Source: Paragorgia papillata
Taxonomy: Eukaryota > Cnidaria > Anthozoa > Scleralcyonacea > Coralliidae
DNA: 64,000 nucleotides
Direction of reading: 5' to 3'
Assembly: GCA_035771165.1 (NCBI GenBank)
Contig: JAWNZC010000087.1
Coordinates: 5,117,501-5,181,500 of the forward strand
The position numbers and the translations under genes were made by a program. Under the pieces are notes generated by a model. It was not told the origin of the DNA, did no database searches, and was given only the letters and a program-made list of their open reading frames with translations. Shown here piece after piece: positions 21,617-32,330 of this stretch (position 1 is the first letter of the stretch; each line of letters starts with the position of its first letter).

Positions 21617-21714
21617 GCAACTATAGCTAATCTTGACTGTGTTTTTGCTCTATCTATATATGGTATCGAGCACTCTCTAACATTTCGTGAACCAAAACTC
21701 ACTTAAAACTCACC

Positions 21715-21840
21715 TAAATTATCGATGTTGCATAATAAGCCCAAGAAGGTATTTACTGTCATATTAACTTAATATAACATTGTTGGTATAACCTATAAAA
21801 TTGCTTTGTTTAAAGCACATTTACTATTTCACATATACTG
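21715..21840 (+). repeat. 126-bp direct repeat flanking the Penelope/ribozyme cluster, right
   Basis: Second copy of 19075-19200 with about four substitutions. It begins right after the Penelope terminal signature and ends in TGTGTATATATATATA. Confidence 0.85.
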
Positions 21841-22641
21841 TGTATATATATATAATTACACAACATCAGTCAATAATATCACAATCACAACTTCTAAAGG
21901 GTTATCTGGAAAACGCGGGTACCGGGTATGGAAAATGCGGGTAATAATTTTAATGAATAATAATAATTTTATATATACATTTTTGCATATCGAAACCAAA
22001 AATGACAAAGATATTCTATTTTTTGTTGAAAATATCCCTTAAAATTTCACTCTAACGGCCATAAAGTCATTAGGATTTGCTCAATTGAGAAACGCATGCG
22101 TACTTCTTTGCACGTAACAATTGTGGTTTGAGTGAAACTTCTGTTGTTAGCAAAAGTTATAAACTGGCAGAAATTATAGGTTTTTCTTATCATAATAACG
22201 TCACGAAGACGTCACTGTATAACGTCATACAAACGAAAGAACTTCATTCATATATGTTATGTGCAGAATATCTAGCATATGGATCAAATTGTAAAGCTCT
22301 ACAAACTCTGTGGTCAAATCAAATTTTCTCTAGCAACGGGCCAAAATAAATGTCTGAACAATGAGTGATTGTTGAGGGTCCGTCCTGAATGGTAAAATGG
22401 GAATTAGGATTTTCTGCATTTCCATCACTGACAAAGGGATCATAATTCCACTAAGAATGGGAAAATGTTTAGTGAAGAGAGCACTGAGGTGACTGGGATT
22501 TCATAAAATTTTGTAAATGGGACCCGACTAGTTGATAGCCAAGATTGTTAACTACATGCCGACGACGACACAACGTAGACAATAGTTAGTCTTCCCGGAC
22601 ATCAAAATATATAATTTTCGATAAAATGCCTTACGTCAAGG

Positions 22642-22800
22642 TGATGTTACACGGGCGAACGATTTTTATCACAACATGTTGCCGCAACAAAATTTCGTTA
22701 AAAATCGTTGAAAAATGGCATGTTTATACACGCATCAAAGTTTTTGTAATTTTGTTGCGGCAACATGTTGCGTTAAAAAAACGTTACCCGTGTAACATCA
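22642..22800. mobile_element. MITE, TGATGTTACACGGG termini
   Basis: Ends TGATGTTACACGGGCGAACG and CGTTACCCGTGTAACATCA are inverted, and an inner pair CAACATGTTGCCGCAACAAA / TTTGTTGCGGCAACATGTTG extends the stem. Nested inside the 2.65-kb transposon. Confidence 0.75.
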
Positions 22801-23373
22801 GTGAACTTCAGTCAGTTTTTACGTCGCATTTGTTTCAGCCTAAAACGAATTGAGTTCGCTGCACTAGGGAATTAAATTTTTGTATATGTAGTGTTGTCGT
22901 TTAGGCAGAACCCACGTTCGTTTACTAAATAAAAGCCACAAATATAGAACAGGCCTAAGCTGATGGAGGCGTTAAATTTTGTATTTTTAATTTGCTTCTC
23001 GCTTCTTTTGATGAATCGATCTCCTTATATAATAAGCTGAATTTTCGAAAAGTTTAAATGAATAAAGTGCGGGCGTTAACTATGACGCTGGCCAGGTTTA
23101 CATTCTGCCTTTATTCTTTCATACTGGTATCGTGTGAACATTGTCGGATAAAAAGCTGATGATGACAGTTTTATTATCGGTCGTGTGAAAACGCCGCACG
23201 ACTCATATGCGGCCCTGTCTCATCAGGTTTTCATCTGATCAGTGATGTTCAACAACTCTAAATCTTGTCCTCAGTTACTTTGCCTGCAAGTCGAATCGCG
23301 ATATCAGTCTTGGTTTCTCAAGCACGTGGATAACAGCTCAACGGCTGAGCGCGCGGTTGATGCTTAATAAATC

Positions 23374-24190
23374 ATGGATGGTCAATTTAAAATTCCTAAA
23401 CTGACACTGAAAAGTCAGGGTCCTGATCTTCATAGCAATTAGCAATATACCAAGATTTAACTGGCGAGATGCTATCGTCGTGGATGAACTTGCTTGCGGC
23501 GCATTTGGTAATGTTTATGTAGCAAACTACCGTGAACATCAACAAGTTGTGGTAAAGAGGCTGATAGACCAAAACCGAGAAAGCAAGTGCGCATTTTTGA
23601 AAGAAGCCCGTCTTCTTCACGAGTTGGAAGATAACACCAACATTGTTCAATTTATTGCATTGTCTACCGATCCCTACGCCATCATGAACAGGGGCGCAAC
23701 TAGAAAATTTCGATGGCAGGGGTTGAACGCAAGAAAGGGCAAAGTCGTTCAGTATTCTAAACAATTTGGGACTAGAAGCCAGTGGCGTGGGAAGCAGGGT
23801 GTGGGGGTATGGCCCCCTGGAAATGTTTTGAATTTTGGGTCTCTGAAACGGCATTTCCTGCATTTTTAGGACGCTTTTCTCGTATTTTCGGGTGCGGAAA
23901 TTTTTATTTTGGTCTCGCATTTATGCGGAGAATTGTATAGCGTGCTACAACACGATTAATTATCTGTTTATCTAATGTCTAAGCTAGTATTAGAGGTCTC
24001 ACAAAAAGGGCAGGGGTTAAAAAGGGCAGGGGTTGCACCCCCCCCCCTAGTTGCGCGCCTGATGGAAGAGTATGTTTTCTTTGATTTCCATCCATTTGGA
24101 ATCGATAAGAAAGTAAGCTCTTTGCGAAACCTTCTTGACTTTATCGACGAGCAACTTGACTTCTCAACTTTTAGAAGATTTCAACTACGA
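23374..24190 (+). pseudogene. Protein kinase fragment, frameshifted and interrupted
   Basis: ATG at 23374 opens MDGQFKIPKLTLKSQGPDLH. TAGCAAT is repeated in tandem at 23433-23439 and 23440-23446, and this 7-bp duplication shifts the frame. In the following frame the kinase N-lobe is clear: IPRFNW, glycine loop ACGAFGNVYVA, VVVKRL with the ATP-binding Lys, KEARLLHELE for the C-helix Glu, and IVQFIALSTDPYAIM. A 373-bp element (23689-24061) interrupts it there; beyond it the hinge and early C-lobe resume as MEEYVFFDFHPFGIDKK to FSTFRRFQ near 24183. The catalytic loop (HRD) and DFG are absent. It is a truncated kinase inside a transposon, either captured from a host gene or derived from a kinase family native to such elements. 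Confidence 0.75.
23689..24061. mobile_element. 373-bp nonautonomous element inside the kinase
   Basis: Begins CAGGGGCGCAACTAG and ends CTAGTTGCGCGCCTG, a 15-bp TIR with one mismatch. The CAGGSGCG start resembles hAT termini. Contains CCCCCTGGAAATGTTTTGAA ... GAAACGGCATTTCCTGCATT shared with repeats at 18.1 and 38.4 kb. Flanks ATCATGAA and ATGGAAGA are not a clean 8-bp duplication. Confidence 0.65.
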
Positions 24191-24742
24191 ATATTTTATA
24201 TAAAGAATACTAATGAACAAAACATCCAATAACGTATCGTTTTTAAAGCCATTCAAAACACTCGCATCACGTGTTTTATCAGAATTGTTATGTGAAAAAA
24301 GTACGCATGCGTTTCTCAATTGAGGAAATCCTAATGACTTTATGGCCGTTTTAGTGAAATTTAAAGGGATGTTTTCAACAAAAAATAGAATATCTTTGTC
24401 ATTTTTGGTTTCGATATGCAAAAATGTATATATAAAATTATTATTATTCATTAAAATTATTACCCGCATTTTCCATACCCGCATTTTCCATACCCGCATT
24501 TTCCATACCCGCATTTTCCATACCCCGCTACCCGCGTTTTCCTGATAACCCTTCTAAAGCTATCATTTATATGAAACAACGATCTTCGTGCAATCTGTAT
24601 TTATTACAATTGACTGATTAGAACCTGAGACAGATTCTTCTTCGTTAGTATTTTCCTTGAAATACTCTCCCATTTTACCTTGCATGCCTATTTCGACCTT
24701 AGGTAGACCTACCTGCAATATTTCACTCGCTTTTCTTTTAAG

Positions 24743-25314
24743 CTATGACGAAGTACATTTATATACCTTAACCTCATCAGATGACCGGTGACCAGTGGTC
24801 TCCTGAGTAACCTGTTGAGCTATTCCGGCATCATACAATCTTGTAGCACAACTACGCCGCAGGGATTGATTTGTATAATGCCCTTCAAACCCTGCCTTTT
24901 TCATAATATTCTTTCCCTCCCCGCACCTCTTCTATAATACCAAATCTGACCATTTGGCTTTGTGAAAGCTCGCAAATAGAACGCGTTATCGCTGGTTTCC
25001 TTTGGAACGTGAGACAAATATTTCTTATACTGTTCAACAGGACAACGTTCTGGATTTTTAAAATTCTGATATGCCCGAACAACCTTTCTTTTGATACGCA
25101 AATGGGCTAACCCGCCGTCATTAGTCTTGCTGATATCCTCGACATACTGTAAATATTCACTACCAAATCCGTCAATTTGTAGCGACAGCTGTGAGTTTTC
25201 ACTTCTTAAATTTTTGTGCTCTTGACCAGCCCTTAGAGCAAATTGAATCCCGAATAGATAAACTAAAGTATCTCTAAGCAATTCTCCGTTGCTGCTTCCT
25301 AAGAAACCATGCTT
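24743..25314 (-). pseudogene. Crypton-type tyrosine recombinase, C-terminal exon
   Basis: Exon starts at 25314 after acceptor TTATTTATAG and reads HGFLGSSNGELLRDTLVYLF then FALRAGQEHKNL (first catalytic Arg region), LRIKRKVVRAYQ, RCPVEQYKKYLSHVP and FYLRAFTKPNGQIWYY. Around 24925 the frame shifts; the next frame gives KNIMKKAGFEGHYTNQSLRR, SCATRLYDAGI, TTGHRSSDEVKVYKC and stops at 24743-24745. LRR, GHRS and the Tyr of KVYK are the expected catalytic residues; the H-x-x-R histidine appears to be Gln (NQSLRR). Cryptons are DNA transposons using this recombinase, and domesticated relatives carry it too. The frameshift and short length indicate a dead copy. Confidence 0.75.
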
Positions 25315-25319
25315 CTATA

Positions 25320-26680
25320 AATAATTATTCTTGCTCTTCCGAAATAAAATTTGCTTGTGCGACCTCTACACCTAATCCTTGCCCTGCCCTATCTTTCAAC
25401 ACAAAATTTAATGAGGAAATTGTGATTAGTGCATGGGTGTTGGCGGGCGCTTAAGTCTGAGTACGAGATTGGGTGGATGAAATTGGCCAGCATTGTATGG
25501 AGGAAAAACGATCTCGTGCTAGGCAAACAAACCCAAAGCGTTCAAAAAGATTTTATGCAAATAATGAGAACTTTGACTGATACGAGCGTCATGGGAAGCA
25601 GTCGCTTTCAATATAATTTCTGATATTCCTGACTGCAATGTCAACTTTTTTAACGAAGTCTGTTTTATCTACTCATTCTTGTCCAGCCCCTATAGTCATA
25701 CGTCACCAGTGACGGTTCACTTCGATTTGTTGTGAACCTGCGAGGTTTTGACCAAAATTACCCCCCTTGGGCTTAAAATGATCCTGAATGATCCCTTTTT
25801 TAAATGAAACCTTTATAACGATATGCCATGAAGTATCACCCGAGCTCTGACCTGAATTCTGGGTTGTGAATTTCCCGTCAGCATTGTCAATATATAAGCG
25901 AAACCAACGAAAATTTAGGCTCTAACAACTCCAAAAGTAAGTATAAGCATTTGTTTGTTGTAATTATTTCGTAGATTAGCAATAATTTGGTAAAATTTGA
26001 CGAAAACCATCTCGGCCGATCAGGCAATTATCGAACAAAATTTGCCTAGAGTTGTCGGCGTTGTAATGGCAAACAGGAGTAAATATCACGCAAAATAACC
26101 TAAAATCTGAATAGCTGACTTAAAAACGATCTTACTGATGTATTATGGTCGTATGTTCTTGTATAATTCTGTTTTAATTTGTAAATTTTCAAAATAAGTG
26201 TATATGATCGCGCGCGGGCGCACCATGGGGGGTCACAATGGAAAATCTTAAAAAATCAATATGGTATTTGCGTTGTATTATATTGCTTTAATTTTTTCAA
26301 TTTGAATTTGTGAAATGCTGCTTTTCATTTTACTTCTCCAAAGTTTGGTGGTAAAGTCTTTCTCGTTAAATATTTAACATTTTGTTAGATTATAGTAATA
26401 TTTTTAATAATGATTAGCATAAATTAGCATAATTTGCAAAATGGGTTGTCCGACAAGACCCGAAAACCCAAAATTTTAATAGTAGCGGTAAAAACGATTC
26501 AAATTATATATTGTGGTATTATTTTTGTGTTATTATGCCATGTTAATTAACAAATTGCCACAACCACCAAATTGACTGGTTTTCGGGCCAGACAAGAATG
26601 AGAGAACCAGCAATATTTGGTGCAATGGAAAGAGTATGAGATGGCAAGCTGTACTTCTTAACTCATACATCATGTTTCCT
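25320..26680. other. No recognised gene
   Basis: AT-rich sequence. One short ORF (25429-25623) has no domain. No inverted ends or strong tandem structure were noticed. Confidence 0.5.
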
Positions 26681-26687
26681 ACTCGTT

Positions 26688-26932
26688 CTGAGCTGCACTG
26701 ATTAGCTGTTGTACAGCAAAACGTACGTCTGCAGATTAAACAAATATGTATATGCTCCTACATTTGAATGTGCTTGAGCACTCTATGGGTAAATATGGGT
26801 GACGATAGCGTCAAGCAATGCCCACCACTCAAGAAGTTTTCCGAACACTCTGTCTCCATATTAATCTATTCTCGTTCCGAGCTGCACTAAAGAGCTGAAA
26901 TGTTCTTTTGCAGTTTAGACAAATATATAATG
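26688..26932 (+). repeat. Two decayed hammerhead units (retrozyme-like)
   Basis: Two starts, GTTCTGAGCTGCACTGATTA (26686) and GTTCCGAGCTGCACTAAAGA (26876), about 190 bp apart. The first keeps stem I (CTGCA/TGCAG), stem II (GCTG TTGTA CAGC) and GTC, but the cores read CTGATTA and AAAA, so it is inactive by sequence. The second is more eroded. Between them GCTCCTACATTTG and TTGAGCACTCTATGGGTAA match the body of the 19287-19560 unit. Head-to-tail arrangement is the form expected of retrozyme copies. Confidence 0.65.
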
Positions 26933-26939
26933 CATATAT

Positions 26940-27353
26940 TGTTACTATAAATCTTGGCAGTTTACACCTTTATACCACCCATGCACGTCCACATCGTTTC
27001 TCGAGGGGGATGGTACTCCGGAAATTTCTGGGTAGAAGTGTCCCACCGTATCCTCAAATCCTGGTCCTATCCCAGACCTAAAAAGGCAATTTTCTATACC
27101 CTATCCCAGACCTAAATTAAAAAAAAAGAACATAACCTCTCCCAGCACTGGTGTCACATTAGCATCTATACCCTATCTCAAACCAAAATAAGCACCCTAT
27201 TGCGCACCAAAAGAGATAATTTGTATACCCCATCCCAGAACCCGGAGCTCGAAAACCACACCCTATAGTGTGGTACATACCACTATACCTTATTATATAC
27301 AAGAGTACCCATTCCCCGGACATCTTTTGCACCTGGATAAAATACTTCCCCAG

Positions 27354-27389
<36 letters not shown>

Positions 27390-27925
27390 TTATTATATGG
27401 CTGGGTTTGATTTCCGGTCCGTACGCAAAACGACGCACGCTGATTGGTTCCTGAGAGGTCGGGATGTTACGATATTGACCTCTGGTTTGTGTCTGGGTCA
27501 ATACGCTTTTTTCTCGGCCCTGCAAGTTTTGGCGAGAACATTTCTGAGTTGATTTGAATACAAATAAAAGAGAACTGGTTATGTTTATTCAAATATTCTG
27601 AACAATAAAATGTGTTAGAACATTGCTGCTGGTTTTCTTTAAAGCTGTTTATCTAAAAATACGACAAATAAAGGCCAAACTGGTGTAAACAAGAAGGCCA
27701 AGTAGCGACACGAAAAACTTAACAGGTAAGATAAACAGCATACTCCGAAGACAAAAACAGCGCTCGAAACTTAAAAATAGAATGAACCAATAGCCATATA
27801 ATAAATTCCTTATTAACCTCGCTTGCTCGGTCTGTACGGGAAAGTATTTGCCCGAGGTTTTCGTACTCGGTTAATAAGTCGTTAATATATATATATATAT
27901 ATATATATATGTAATATTTATAAAC
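26940..27925. other. Repeat-rich stretch, no gene
   Basis: 27060-27250 has several degenerate copies of a CTATACCCTATCCCAGACCTA motif. A TA tract lies at 27356-27385. ORFs at 27268-27552 cross the TA tract and show no domain. Confidence 0.5.
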
Positions 27926-27929
27926 CGCG

Positions 27930-28200
27930 CAGGAGGGCTTTATCGGATATAAAACACGAGGCGATAGCCGAGTGTTTTAGAGCCAATAAAGCCCGTACTG
28001 CAAGGTTTTTAAATGGCTTCTAAAAAGAATCACTTGATAGGTTCATTGGCGTAGTAATTTTGAAAATTAAGCTTATCTCAGCCGTTAAAAACCAGCGAGA
28101 AACTTAGAGCGAGTCTTTATCACATATATAGATCCGATACGCTCATGATTTTTCTTTGTGTTTTCCTCATGAATTATTAATGAATTTTAGAAATATATAT
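27930..28200 (+). repeat. Dispersed hairpin repeat, left part (split by the hAT)
   Basis: Contains a hairpin GGGCTTTATCGG ... CCAATAAAGCCC whose loop has CACGAGGCGATAGCCGAGTG, followed by TTTTTAAATGGCTTCTAAAA and TTTTCCTCATGAATTATTAATG. The right part resumes at 29321-29490 beyond the hAT. A related copy at 50363-50660 has a different stem (CCGTTCTGTATCGGG) but a similar loop CACTCGGCTTCGCCTCGTG. Confidence 0.6.
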
Positions 28201-28212
28201 ATATATATATTT

Positions 28213-29312
28213 TAGAGATGAGCCGATTACGAAAATTGCCGATTACTGAAGCCGATTCTTTGGTGGCCGATTAATAAAAATAAACGGCCGATTAATCGGC
28301 ATATGTCGATTAGTGCTACGTTGTTGGTTACCAGTCCCTGCGCAGTTTAGCAATGTTGTAGGGATTGCTATTGTGAAATATAACAGAAATGTTTCGTGAT
28401 GATTAGTTTTGCGTGTTTTGAGAATCAATTTTGTTTTGTTTGTCCGACTTTCAGTTTTATAAATCGGTATGCGCTACGCTATTAGTATTTGGCAAATTGC
28501 AATGTAAAAACAAAATATTATTCGCTTTATGTGGTGCTAGCCTGTTTCGTTTGTCCGTGGAAATGTTCCCTGCCTCGCTAAACACACGCTCTGAATAAAC
28601 ACTTGAATTGGGAGGCTCAGATACTTCAGCACAACTTTAAACAAGTTGGGATAAACATGTTTCTTTGCTTGCCACCAGACATAAAGGCATGCTTGCAATG
28701 GCGGAAGGGCGAGAAAGGCGTCGATTTCTCCTTCAACTTTGTGGCTGGTGTTGGAAGTGCTGTCGCTTGACCCAACAATCTCGTCGAAGCAAGACCATAG
28801 GTGTTGATGAGGTTCAGTGCTGCAGCTCTTTTCCTGGGTTGAGATATTCTCGGTCGTGACTACCTCAACCGCTGAAGATCCTTTGCCATTTTCTCGTGTT
28901 GGTTTTAAAATTTAAAGTTTTAAAAGCGTTTCACAACTCTTTTGACGGACTAGAGTTCCGAAGTTCCGGTTCATTGTTTCCGAAGTTGGCGACAAGCATT
29001 GCAACTTTGTTTTGATGCTCGCTATTTAATCGGCTGCTATACGTAACGAATTTGCGGAGTTCGTAAACTTTGTGGCAAACGTCTGACTGCGGAACTCTTC
29101 CCCTCAAGAGTTATGTGAAACGCTCTGTAATCATTGTGAAATAAGGACTATTGTGTTTGCGCTTATGCAGTTACGGACTTATGGTGTGTGTGTTTGCGTC
29201 GTTCATGGAAAGCTTTATTTGAGACATGCACCGATTATTTTTCCGATTATTCAAAATAATCGGCCGGTTACCGATTATTTTAAATAGTTTGCGATTAATC
29301 GGCTCATCTCTA
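28213..29312. mobile_element. hAT DNA transposon, 8-bp duplication ATATATTT
   Basis: TIRs TAGAGATGAGCCGATTA and TAATCGGCTCATCTCTA; target duplication ATATATTT exact on both sides (28205-28212 and 29313-29320). The TAGAG start, 8-bp duplication and an internal hATC domain on the minus strand establish the hAT superfamily. At 1.1 kb it is a deletion derivative. It splits the dispersed hairpin repeat. Confidence 0.9.
28457..28880 (-). pseudogene. hAT transposase C-terminus (dimerisation domain)
   Basis: Minus-strand frames read LWSCFDEIVGSSDSTSNTSH, then VWWQAKKHVYPNLFKVVLKY; a one-base frameshift follows, then PPNSSVYSERVFSEAGNIST, DKRNRLAPHKANNILFLHCN and stop at 28457. The W-W, YP-L, SERVFS-AG, R..L.P and LFLHCN positions match the hAT family C-terminal dimerisation domain. 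The catalytic RNaseH-like core is absent. Confidence 0.85.
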
Positions 29313-31956
29313 ATATATTTTAAAAATCATTAATAATTCTTGAAGATAACACAAAGGAAATCAGTACCGCTAAAGAATCCTCCTGATTTACATAAACTTT
29401 AGCTTTGATTTTCTCGGCTTAGATGCTATTTTTCAAACTTACTACGCCAATTAACTTACCAAATGGGTCGTTTTTTTAAGCTTTTTAAAACATTCGCAGT
29501 ACGTGCTTTAAATATTACATATATATTATATACATCAATTAAATATTGAATCAATATCAACTGATCGATCTTTGAATAGGTCAATCCGTTATGGCTTGAT
29601 GTTGTTTTTGCAAAATACTGATATAATTCATAATAATATGTAAAATTTCAGAAAATAGAAAGTAGCAAATAAATTTATTCAATATTAAGAAGTACCTTGT
29701 ATCATATAGTATTGGTATTCGTATGTACCGCGTATCCAAACTTTATCCTTTTTCCAAGCGCAAAATATTCCAAAGGAACAAAATGACGACACATCTGCAA
29801 AATAAAGTATTAATATATATTTCTTTCTATATTCAGTAGAATTTCCATTAAAAAACTTTGGTGCAAAACAAAGTGGTTTAAATACAACATCGTACCCAGT
29901 GTCTTAACTCGGTTTGCCGCCTGACCTCCACGTTCGCTGCGAAAAGATCCCGGACCAGGCTGGTCACCTGTGGTATGTATATATCAAAATAATCGATAGT
30001 GGGAGGGTTCCCGGCATATCATAATGCTTGATCTTGCTGGAATGGGCAAAAAATATATTGGATTTTTAAACAAATGGTATAACCTTGCGACAAGATTTTA
30101 AAACCGAAACAAGTTCTTTGACAGTTATTGTTTTAATTTACGCTGAGTATATATAATTATTTTTTTATCAATCGTGAGCGGGCGGAATCCTTGGTAATGC
30201 TGTAATTTGATTGGCTGCGTGAGCGGGCAGTCTTTTTACGATATCTGACCACGGTCACGGAATCCTAAATTTAATTTTAAAATTCATTTAAAATTGACCG
30301 ATTTTCATAACTATTTCGCTTGCCACAGAAAAAATAAATTCAACAGAGAGCTACGGGGATGCAAATGAGTTTTATTATCCAAATGGTTTTGACAACTTCA
30401 TGTGTAAACAGCGAATTTAAAAAAAAACGCAGGGAAAACTGAAAGCAAAATTTACGAGTTGACATTTATAGAGAAAACAGTTTAAAACGGTAGGAAAAAC
30501 ATACATAAACTTGTGAACACAGTATTTTGAATCACTAAATGAAACCATATAGAAATATATATAAAAAATCATACCACGAGATTAAGATAGAAAAGCTCAG
30601 TGAAACCTTTTGACACTAAACTGTCTTTCTTCTGTTATCCAACCGCTATACTCAACAAAACCGCTTCTTTTACCTTTTAACCAAACATTTTCAACATGCC
30701 AACCTCATCGTCTCATGTCCTTAAAACTTGAAATTACAAATGGCTTACTGACAAGCATTTTCGTCTTCAAACTCGAGGACCACACTTTCAATTTTCATGC
30801 AGTCAGCCAAATATTGAAAGCGACTTTCCATGCAAGCGAACAGCCAAAAACTTGGTCGTTTGGAGAGAATGCGTTGCGTTTTTACTTAGAAATATATTAG
30901 ACTTAAAGAAAAGGCCAAAGACTCTCGTTCAAGTTAACTTTATTCCGCATCTTCTAGTTTTGACGGTTTATAAGGCAACAGCCCGTGTATACGGACGGCA
31001 CATGACATCGTTTCGACGTCGATTTGCGCTCAAAGTCGGGTTACGACGTCGACCTACCAAAAATCGACGTTATTTCGACATCGCTTTGGTGAACGTTTTA
31101 TCGACGTAAGTAGTATGGGAAAAGGGGTTCTACGACGGGTGGATCGGGTGGATCTTTTGATCCACCCATGACGTCACTATTTATGGTCTTATATTAATTT
31201 ATGCATCTTAGCGGTGTTGTTAGAGTTGTTCTTTCGACGTTGAACCGACGTCGATATTGTGTCGTCAAATTTGAGGTTGCTTAACCACTGAAATATCGAC
31301 ATTGTTTCGACGACGCCTTGTCAACGTGTTATTGACGTCAGAAACAGCTGTTGTTTTGACTTTGAATCCATGTCGATAATGTGTTGTCAAATTTCACGTC
31401 ACTTAATTACCACCAACGGGGTAAAGTAGGGGGGTATTCTACAGACCTCAAAACATAAGCTTATTTAATTTCGACATATATCATATGCATGTTTTACGAA
31501 TGCTATTTCAACTGTATTTATATTTTCCAGTATAAAGCTAAGACTTGCTTAATAAATCTCAATGTTTAACTATGCTTTTTCAAGGAAATTAAAGATTAAT
31601 AAATACGCTTATGATTACTAAATAAGTTGCATGACCCCCCACAAACTATATACGTTTGGCAAGTACATTGATCAAGGAATTCAAAAATGACAGTTACAAA
31701 CACTTTTGAGGTCACATGATCTAATTAGCTATAACAACTCTATGAAACGTCCCTGCCACTTGTGTAAAAACTTATAAATAAATGAAATAAAATAAATATA
31801 TGTCATCGACATCTCCAAGGTAGAACACGTCCAGAACAGGCAATATTTACGTTTCAAATCATTACAATTTCCAACCTTACAAAACTCAATCAATGGCAAA
31901 AAAATGCTGACCATCAGCTCCCTGTCCTTTATTGTCACCGAGATCGTCCTCTTTAA

Positions 31957-32330
31957 TAATAATAATAACATTTATTTTTACCGCGCAAATTCAACTTTAA
32001 GGTTTTCAAATGCGCCTTACAATAATTTTTGACATGGCCGAGTCAAAGGCATATCAAAGCGCTCAGGCAGCCGCCATACGACACATATCGGCCCACGAAT
32101 TACAGATAAGCCTTAGGTGTTGATTTTACGGAGGGAGGAAAACCGGAGAACCCGGTGAAAAACCCTCGGAGCACAGGAGAGACCAACTAAACTCTACTCA
32201 CATGAGTCCCAAGCTCGACAACGGGGTTGTTCCCAGACGGTCACCCATCCAAGTACTAACCCCGTCTAACCGGGGTTAACTATTGGTGAGAGGCAGCGCC
32301 CTAACAGCACACGCCATCCGTGCTCCATTA
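31957..32330 (-). mobile_element. SINE with 5S-rRNA-like internal promoter
   Basis: On the minus strand the head (GAGCACGGATGGCGTGTGCT) is followed by GTTAACCCCGGTTAGACGGG and TACTTGGATGGGTGACC (complement of 32239-32258), which matches the box C region of 5S rRNA, then a unique body and a (TTA/TAA)n tail at 31957-31970. A 5S-derived RNA polymerase III promoter plus a short tandem tail is the layout of 5S-type (SINE3-like) SINEs. The matching site in copy B (about 42,574) lacks it. Confidence 0.7.

Larger units (their letters stand above)
20814..21680 (-). mobile_element. Penelope-like retroelement, 3' part
   Basis: Minus-strand order: terminal signature TGAGTTTTGGTTCACGAAA and GAGAGTGCTCGATACC at the right edge (21660-21700), the GIY-YIG ORF, then the hammerhead-bearing terminal repeat (20880-20980) and a head-to-head second terminal repeat (20814-20877) across a TA tract. 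No reverse-transcriptase domain is present, so the element is strongly truncated or rearranged. Confidence 0.75.
21899..24550. mobile_element. Long-TIR DNA transposon carrying a kinase pseudogene
   Basis: TIRs of 210-260 bp (21899-22112 and about 24290-24550) begin GGGTTATCWGGAAAACGCGG and are near identical apart from expansion of a 15-bp GGGTATGGAAAATGC unit from one copy on the left to four on the right. CTTCTAAA lies immediately outside on both sides (21891-21898 and 24551-24558), an exact 8-bp target duplication. An 8-bp duplication fits hAT, P, Merlin or Zisupton; the superfamily is unresolved and no transposase is seen. Inside are a MITE, a protein-kinase pseudogene and a further insertion. 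Confidence 0.75.

Noticed and set aside
23689..24061. Exact 8-bp target duplication for the element in the kinase
   Set aside because: Flanks ATCATGAA and ATGGAAGA match too poorly; the duplication was left unclaimed.
30610..30900. 96-residue plus-strand ORF
   Set aside because: Lies in the repeated segment, is not kept in copy B and has no domain.
32230..32330. 5S rRNA gene
   Set aside because: Only the box C region matches; the rest is unique with a TTA-type tail, so a SINE fits better.
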